Shown: positions 4,388-7,975 of the stretch, one piece after another | How positions within the stretch are numbered: the first letter of the stretch is position 1 | Layout of the letters: every line of letters starts with the position of its first letter | Origin: Actinomycetota bacterium | Lineage (GTDB): Bacteria > Actinomycetota > Thermoleophilia > Solirubrobacterales > Solirubrobacteraceae | DNA length: 7,975 nt | NCBI GenBank assembly: GCA_005883905.1 | Contig: VAYD01000163.1 | Location: 1,979 to 9,953 of the forward strand | Direction: 5' to 3' | Made by a program: the position numbers and the translations under genes | The notes under the pieces: model-generated | The model's input: only the letters and a program-made list of their open reading frames with translations | The model's database searches: none | What the model was told of the DNA's origin: nothing

Positions 4388-5623
4388 ATGGCTGCTCATC
4401 CCGCCTCCCTGAACGACGTCCGGGTGCTCGACCGCGAGCGGTGGCTGGACGGTCCGCCGCATGAGCTGTTCAAGGAGTTGCGCACGAACTGCCCGCTGCA
4501 TTGGACCTCGGAGATCACGGAGTTCCCGCTCGAGAAGGGCTTCTGGTCGATCACGCGACCCGAGGACATCGCGGCCGTGAGTCGCGACTGGGAGACGTAC
4601 TCCTCCGAGCTCGGCGGCGTCACCGCGGTCAGCGAGTCGATCTTCCCGATCGAGCTCTCGCGGGCGATGTTCATCGGCATGGACCCGCCCAAGCACGACC
4701 GCATCAAGCAGCTCTTCCAGAAGGGATTCACGCCCAAGCGCATCGCCGAGCACGAGGACGAGATCCGCGCCATCGTCGTCGGCGTGCTCGACCGACTCGA
4801 GGGTCGCGCGGAGGCCGACTTGGTCTCGGAGGTCGCGCAGCCGGTGGTCGCCCGCGTGATCGGCAGCTTCATGGGCATCCCCGACGACGACGACATCACG
4901 TGGGCGCGCCTGATGAACAACCTGCTCGGCGCCGGCGAGGAGGAGCTCGACACGTCCGCGATCCCCGCCGCGATCGAGCGCGACATCGGCGAGCTGTTCC
5001 AGCGCTGTCAGTCGCTCATCGCCGAGCGGCGCGAGCGCCCGACCGACGATCTGACGTCGGTGCTCGTCCACGCCGAGGTCGACGGCCAGCGGCTGGAAGA
5101 GCACGAGATCGTCATGGGCTTCTTCCTGCTCATGGCGGCGGGCAACGACAGCACCAAGGCGACGTACTGCAGCGCGATGCGCGCGCTGATGGAGGACCCC
5201 GACCAGCGACAGATCCTGCTCGACGACCCGTCACTGGTCCCGAGCGCCGTGGAGGAGGCGCTGCGGATGTTTCCGGCGTTCGCGCACTTCCGCCGGACGG
5301 CGACGAAGGACACCGAGCTGGGCGGGTGTCCGATCCACAAGGGCGACAAGGTCGTCATGTGGTACGTCTCGTCGAACCGCGACGAGGAGAAGTTCGACAA
5401 CCCCGACCGGTTCGACGTCAGGCGCGAGCCGAACGAGCACCAGGCGTTCGGCGCCGGCGGCCGGCACTTCTGCCTCGGCACCGCGCTGGCACGACTCGAG
5501 CTCAACATCCTCATCGAGGAGACCCTCAAGCACTTCCCGCGGATGAAGTTGGCGGGGACGCCCGAGCACGTCGAGGCGCAGTTCGTCAACCAGCTGCGGT
5601 CGCTCCCCGTCCAACTCCACTAG
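4388..5623 (+). CDS. Cytochrome P450, bacterial soluble type
   Basis: A 411-residue haem monooxygenase, normal length for a soluble bacterial P450. Visible hallmarks: C-helix region FIGMDPPKHDRIKQLFQKGF; I-helix AAGNDST at residues 250-256, carrying the acid-alcohol pair Asp254/Ser255-Thr256 used for proton delivery; ExxR as Glu290-Ala-Leu-Arg293 in the K helix; FRRTATKDTELGG after it; and the haem loop FGAGGRHFCLGTALARLE with the thiolate ligand Cys362. It would insert one oxygen atom into a hydrophobic substrate using electrons from a ferredoxin and reductase, neither of which is in this window. The N-terminal half resembles CYP families acting on terpenoids, steroids or fatty acids, but I cannot assign one. 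The start follows the arm-site region by less than 100 nt, with only a weak GGCGGT upstream. Confidence 0.93.
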   Translation: MAAHPASLNDVRVLDRERWLDGPPHELFKELRTNCPLHWTSEITEFPLEKGFWSITRPEDIAAVSRDWETYSSELGGVTAVSESIFPIELSRAMFIGMDPPKHDRIKQLFQKGFTPKRIAEHEDEIRAIVVGVLDRLEGRAEADLVSEVAQPVVARVIGSFMGIPDDDDITWARLMNNLLGAGEEELDTSAIPAAIERDIGELFQRCQSLIAERRERPTDDLTSVLVHAEVDGQRLEEHEIVMGFFLLMAAGNDSTKATYCSAMRALMEDPDQRQILLDDPSLVPSAVEEALRMFPAFAHFRRTATKDTELGGCPIHKGDKVVMWYVSSNRDEEKFDNPDRFDVRREPNEHQAFGAGGRHFCLGTALARLELNILIEETLKHFPRMKLAGTPEHVEAQFVNQLRSLPVQLH

Positions 5624-5637
5624 CAGCGCATGGCCTC

Positions 5638-5657
5638 CGGCTCGCTCAGGTGAGCCG
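5638..5657 (+). terminator. Possible terminator hairpin after the P450 gene
   Basis: CGGCTC (5638-5643) pairs with GAGCCG (5652-5657) around an 8-nt loop, 14 nt after the P450 stop codon. No T tract follows, so termination is plausible but unproven. Confidence 0.3.
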
Positions 5658-5712
5658 CCGGGCCGGCGCTCTTCGCCGTGCGCAGGCGCAGGGCGGTGGG
5701 GACTTCGCGGAG

Positions 5713-5785
5713 AGCCGACGGGGAGACTCGAACTCCCGACCCCTTCATTACGAGTGAAGTGCTCTACCAGCTGAGCTACGTCGGC
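5713..5785 (-). tRNA. tRNA-Thr (anticodon CGT)
   Basis: A complete 73-nt cloverleaf on the minus strand: acceptor GCCGACG pairs with CGTCGGC, D arm GCTC/GAGC around AGCTGGTA, anticodon stem CTTCA/TGAAG with loop CTCGTAA (anticodon CGT, reading ACG), T arm GGGAG/CTCCC with loop TTCGAGT, discriminator T. CCA is not encoded. Its 3' end faces the P450 gene and its 5' end faces the AbiEi-like remnant. Confidence 0.97.
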
Positions 5786-5798
5786 ATGGCGCCGCGGG

Positions 5799-6269
5799 GT
5801 GAGTCAGGACGAACCACCCCGGGCGCTCGAAACGGATGGTAGCGACGGTCCGCCCGAGCGTCCGGCCATGGGCGAGTCACGGCCAGGTCGCCCTATGAAG
5901 GGCATGAGCCATTCACCTACGCCGCTGGACCCCGAGGACCTCCCGCCAGAGCCCATCCACATCACCGTGGCCGGATCTGCGCTGGATCCGCGAGACGAGC
6001 CGGACATCCCAGGCGTCGTGATCCATCGCGGTCCGGCGCTGCATCCGGACGACATCACCGTGCTCGACGGCATCCCGATCACCTCACCGTCGCGGACGCT
6101 CATCGACTGTGCGGAGTTCATGAGCGCCGACGAGCTTCGAGCGACATTCGCCCGCGCGCGTGACGTCGGCCTCCTCGACGCTGATGCGCTGCGGGCATCG
6201 CGAGCTCGCGTGGAGTGGCGTCCGTCGCTGGCGATGCTTGACGAGATCGTGGCCGAGTTCTGCGAATGA
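5799..6269 (+). CDS. AbiEi-like (type IV antitoxin-related) protein, N-terminally truncated
   Basis: The part from about residue 54 on (HITVAGSALDP, IPGVVIHRGPALHPDDITVLDGIPITSPSRTLIDCAEFMSADELRATFARARDVGLLDADALR) resembles the middle and C-terminal portion of AbiEi-type regulator proteins common in high-GC actinobacteria, which normally begin with a winged-helix DNA-binding domain. That domain is missing. The first 50 or so residues are Pro/Gly/Ser-rich with weak third-position GC, so they are probably read-through of non-coding DNA; later in-frame starts at 5895 or 5904 are equally possible. The frame opens 14 nt beyond the tRNA-Thr gene and ends 5 nt from the convergent GH15 gene. Without its DNA-binding domain it is likely a non-functional remnant, and no AbiEii toxin is adjacent. 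Start and expression are uncertain. Confidence 0.5.
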   Translation: MSQDEPPRALETDGSDGPPERPAMGESRPGRPMKGMSHSPTPLDPEDLPPEPIHITVAGSALDPRDEPDIPGVVIHRGPALHPDDITVLDGIPITSPSRTLIDCAEFMSADELRATFARARDVGLLDADALRASRARVEWRPSLAMLDEIVAEFCE

Positions 6270-6274
6270 GCCCG

Positions 6275-7975
6275 CTACGGCACGGTGACGCCGTGCACCG
6301 TCACCGGTCCGAGCGTCGGGTCGAGCTCGGTGGCCTGGCTGGTGCCGGCGGGTGTGATCACGTCCATCGCCTTCGGCGCCGTGCCCGGGTCGATGCTGCA
6401 GATCGGCGACACGCCGCCGGGCGCGCACAGGCCGAACGCGAACGGCTGCGCGGTGGGCGCGAAGCCGCGCGCCTGGTCCGGGCTGAAGCCGTCCTGCCCG
6501 TGCAGGACCACGGAGAACACCCAGCCGCTCGCGGGATGCCCGAGCGCCGCGGCCGGCACCGCCATCGTGATCGCCCTGGACGTCTCGTTCGCGCTCAGGC
6601 CGATCGCGCCGAGGCCATGCCCGTCGGCGTCCACGAACACCGGGTCGGCGAAGCCCTGCACCTCGATCCGCCGCGACCAGGCCGAGTCCGGGGCGATCGT
6701 GTAGTTGCGCGAGGCGAACGGCGCGGCCGTCGAGAACGATCCGGCGGCCGGGTCGCGCGTGAACACGTCCAGCAGCTGCGCGCCGAGCGGCGAGCCGAAC
6801 GTCGGCGTCAGGTCGCGCAGCGTCGCGCGGAGGTAGATGGTCGAGCCGCCGTCGATGACCTGGAACCGCGTCAGGTCGAACGCGCCGGCGTGGAAGTCGC
6901 TCGAGGTCGGATACGTGAACGTGCCCGGCCCGTTGTCGTCACCGGACGGGTCTGCGGTGTCGAGCACGGTCGTGCCGGTGATCGCGTCGGAGGTGATCGC
7001 GACGCGCGCGTAGCCCGTCGCGCCGCCCAGCGCGCTCGCGACCGTCAGCACGTTGGCGCCGAACGCCAACGGCACGGTGACGCTGAACGTCCCGTCGGGC
7101 GCCGCGGTGGTCGTCGCCCGCGTCGTCGGACCGGGGATCTCGACCGGCGTCGAGGCCACCGTCACCGTCGCTCCCCCGGCCGTCGTGCCGTTCACCTGAA
7201 CGGTCGACGCCGCGGTGGACGAGCCGTCCGCGGGCGAGCTCACGGTCGTTGGCAGGTTCGCCGGCGGCGCCTGATCGACGTAGCGCGCCCGCACGATGTC
7301 GGGCTGCTCGACCGGCCGGTCGCTCCCGATCGAGAGCGCCAGCCGCGCATCCTGCGCCTGCGCCCAGGTCAGCGGCGACGCGGAGCCTGCCGCCTTCCCC
7401 GGCTCGAACCCGATGGACGCGATCTCCGGCGCGGTCCCGAACGGCGACGGCGGCAGCGCCGGGTTCTCCCAGTCCTGCTCGGGCACGAGCCCGATGCCCG
7501 ACGCGAACGCGTGCATGTCCCCCAGCAGCGCGAGCGCAGCGCTCGTGTCGCCCGTCTGCAGGGCGTACTCGGCGCGCTCGCCCGACAGCACCGGCCACAG
7601 ATGACCCGAGCCCGCGTTGCCGGTCGGCCACGGCCGGCCGTCGGGGGCGCAGTTCGTCGGATCGGCGACGAAGCAGTCGCCGTACCCGTCCTCGCTGCCG
7701 GCCGCGTCGGTGCCGTAGCGGTAGAAGCCCTGGCCCGACGGCGTCGTGCGGCCGATCACGTCGTCGACGACCGGCAGCGACCGCACCACGTCCGGGTCGT
7801 CGGCGGGCAGGATGCCCAGCCTGACGAGCTCCAGGAAGCCGGCGTCGATCACAGACCGCTGGTCGGCGTTGATGCTGCCGTTGCCGAGCCCGTAGGAGAT
7901 CGCGGCGTTCGGATCGCCGGTCTTCGACAGCCGGATGAAGTAGCGCCCCGTCGCGTAGGGGCCGTTCGTCGTGAC
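6275..7975 (-). CDS. GH15 glucoamylase/glucodextranase-like secreted enzyme (C-terminal 566 residues)
   Basis: An exo-acting enzyme that would release glucose from the ends of alpha-glucans. The frame is open to the window edge, so the visible part lacks the signal peptide and N-terminal domain. From the edge: the (alpha/alpha)6 barrel of family GH15 with GPYATGRYFIRLSKTGDPNA, AGFLELVRLGILPADDP, HLWPVLSGERAEY (125-137), PEQDW (165-169, where Glu166 should be the catalytic base) and PLTWAQAQ (201-208). Next, an Ig-like Glucodextran_B-type domain near 240-325 (SSPADGSSTAASTVQVNGTT), then a DOMON-like C-terminal domain as in glucodextranase. Cys101 and Cys109 frame a short insertion in the usual YGD/DGRPW loop, and two cysteines near the C-terminus suggest disulfides, fitting an extracellular protein. 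It converges with the AbiEi-like frame. Choice between glucoamylase and glucodextranase activity is open. Confidence 0.9.
   Translation of the reverse strand, partial: VTTNGPYATGRYFIRLSKTGDPNAAISYGLGNGSINADQRSVIDAGFLELVRLGILPADDPDVVRSLPVVDDVIGRTTPSGQGFYRYGTDAAGSEDGYGDCFVADPTNCAPDGRPWPTGNAGSGHLWPVLSGERAEYALQTGDTSAALALLGDMHAFASGIGLVPEQDWENPALPPSPFGTAPEIASIGFEPGKAAGSASPLTWAQAQDARLALSIGSDRPVEQPDIVRARYVDQAPPANLPTTVSSPADGSSTAASTVQVNGTTAGGATVTVASTPVEIPGPTTRATTTAAPDGTFSVTVPLAFGANVLTVASALGGATGYARVAITSDAITGTTVLDTADPSGDDNGPGTFTYPTSSDFHAGAFDLTRFQVIDGGSTIYLRATLRDLTPTFGSPLGAQLLDVFTRDPAAGSFSTAAPFASRNYTIAPDSAWSRRIEVQGFADPVFVDADGHGLGAIGLSANETSRAITMAVPAAALGHPASGWVFSVVLHGQDGFSPDQARGFAPTAQPFAFGLCAPGGVSPICSIDPGTAPKAMDVITPAGTSQATELDPTLGPVTVHGVTVP

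Noticed and set aside
4259..5104. Minus-strand 281-residue frame opposite the P450 gene
   Set aside because: Shadow of the P450 coding strand, rich in Asp/Arg/Leu with no motif; its tail crosses the arm-site region and shows no integrase signature.
6270..6274. A bidirectional terminator between the AbiEi-like and GH15 genes
   Set aside because: The convergent stop codons are 5 nt apart and no strong stem with a T tract is evident around them.

Overview
The window is high-GC DNA with strong G/C preference at third codon positions and leaderless-looking or weak ribosome binding sites. Its gene repertoire (glucodextranase-type GH15 enzyme, AbiEi-like regulator remnant, CadC-type repressor beside a short CDF exporter) suits a soil actinobacterium, most likely a Thermoleophilia/Solirubrobacterales-like lineage. 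That placement is inference from protein flavour, not from a marker gene.

Layout. 1-439 (minus): 5' part of a benzaldehyde/vanillin-type aldehyde dehydrogenase, cut by the window edge, with a promoter and good Shine-Dalgarno. 522-577 (minus): a 3' fragment of a tRNA-Ser(CGA) gene. 578-835: no gene, but conserved blocks next to the tRNA fragment. 836-2950 (plus): twin palindromic operators, a DHA2 (14-TM) multidrug exporter and its TetR repressor. 3020-4148 (plus): an ArsR/SmtB operator, a CadC-type metal sensor and a short CDF-type cation exporter with a Cys-rich tail. 4163-4218 (minus): a second 3' fragment of the same tRNA-Ser, 54/56 identical to the first and in the same orientation. 4388-5623 (plus): an orphan cytochrome P450. 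5713-5785 (minus): a complete tRNA-Thr(CGT). 5799-6269 (plus): an N-terminally truncated AbiEi-like protein. 6275-7975 (minus): the C-terminal 566 residues of a secreted glucoamylase/glucodextranase.

The most interesting structure is the pair of tRNA-Ser 3' fragments. They bracket a 3.6-kb two-module efflux island (drug exporter plus metal exporter, each with its own repressor). Both fragments run from the anticodon stem to the discriminator base, the classical core of tyrosine-recombinase attachment sites. Beyond the core both copies keep the same short blocks (TAGGTAAGCCA, TTAGC, and two TGGGRC repeats 12 bp apart) at identical spacing in otherwise diverged DNA. This looks like the preserved P arm of two related integrative elements stacked by successive insertion into one tRNA gene. 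No recombinase is present, so the island is either decayed or dependent on a recombinase in trans. The intact tRNA-Ser is predicted to lie beyond the high-coordinate end of the window.
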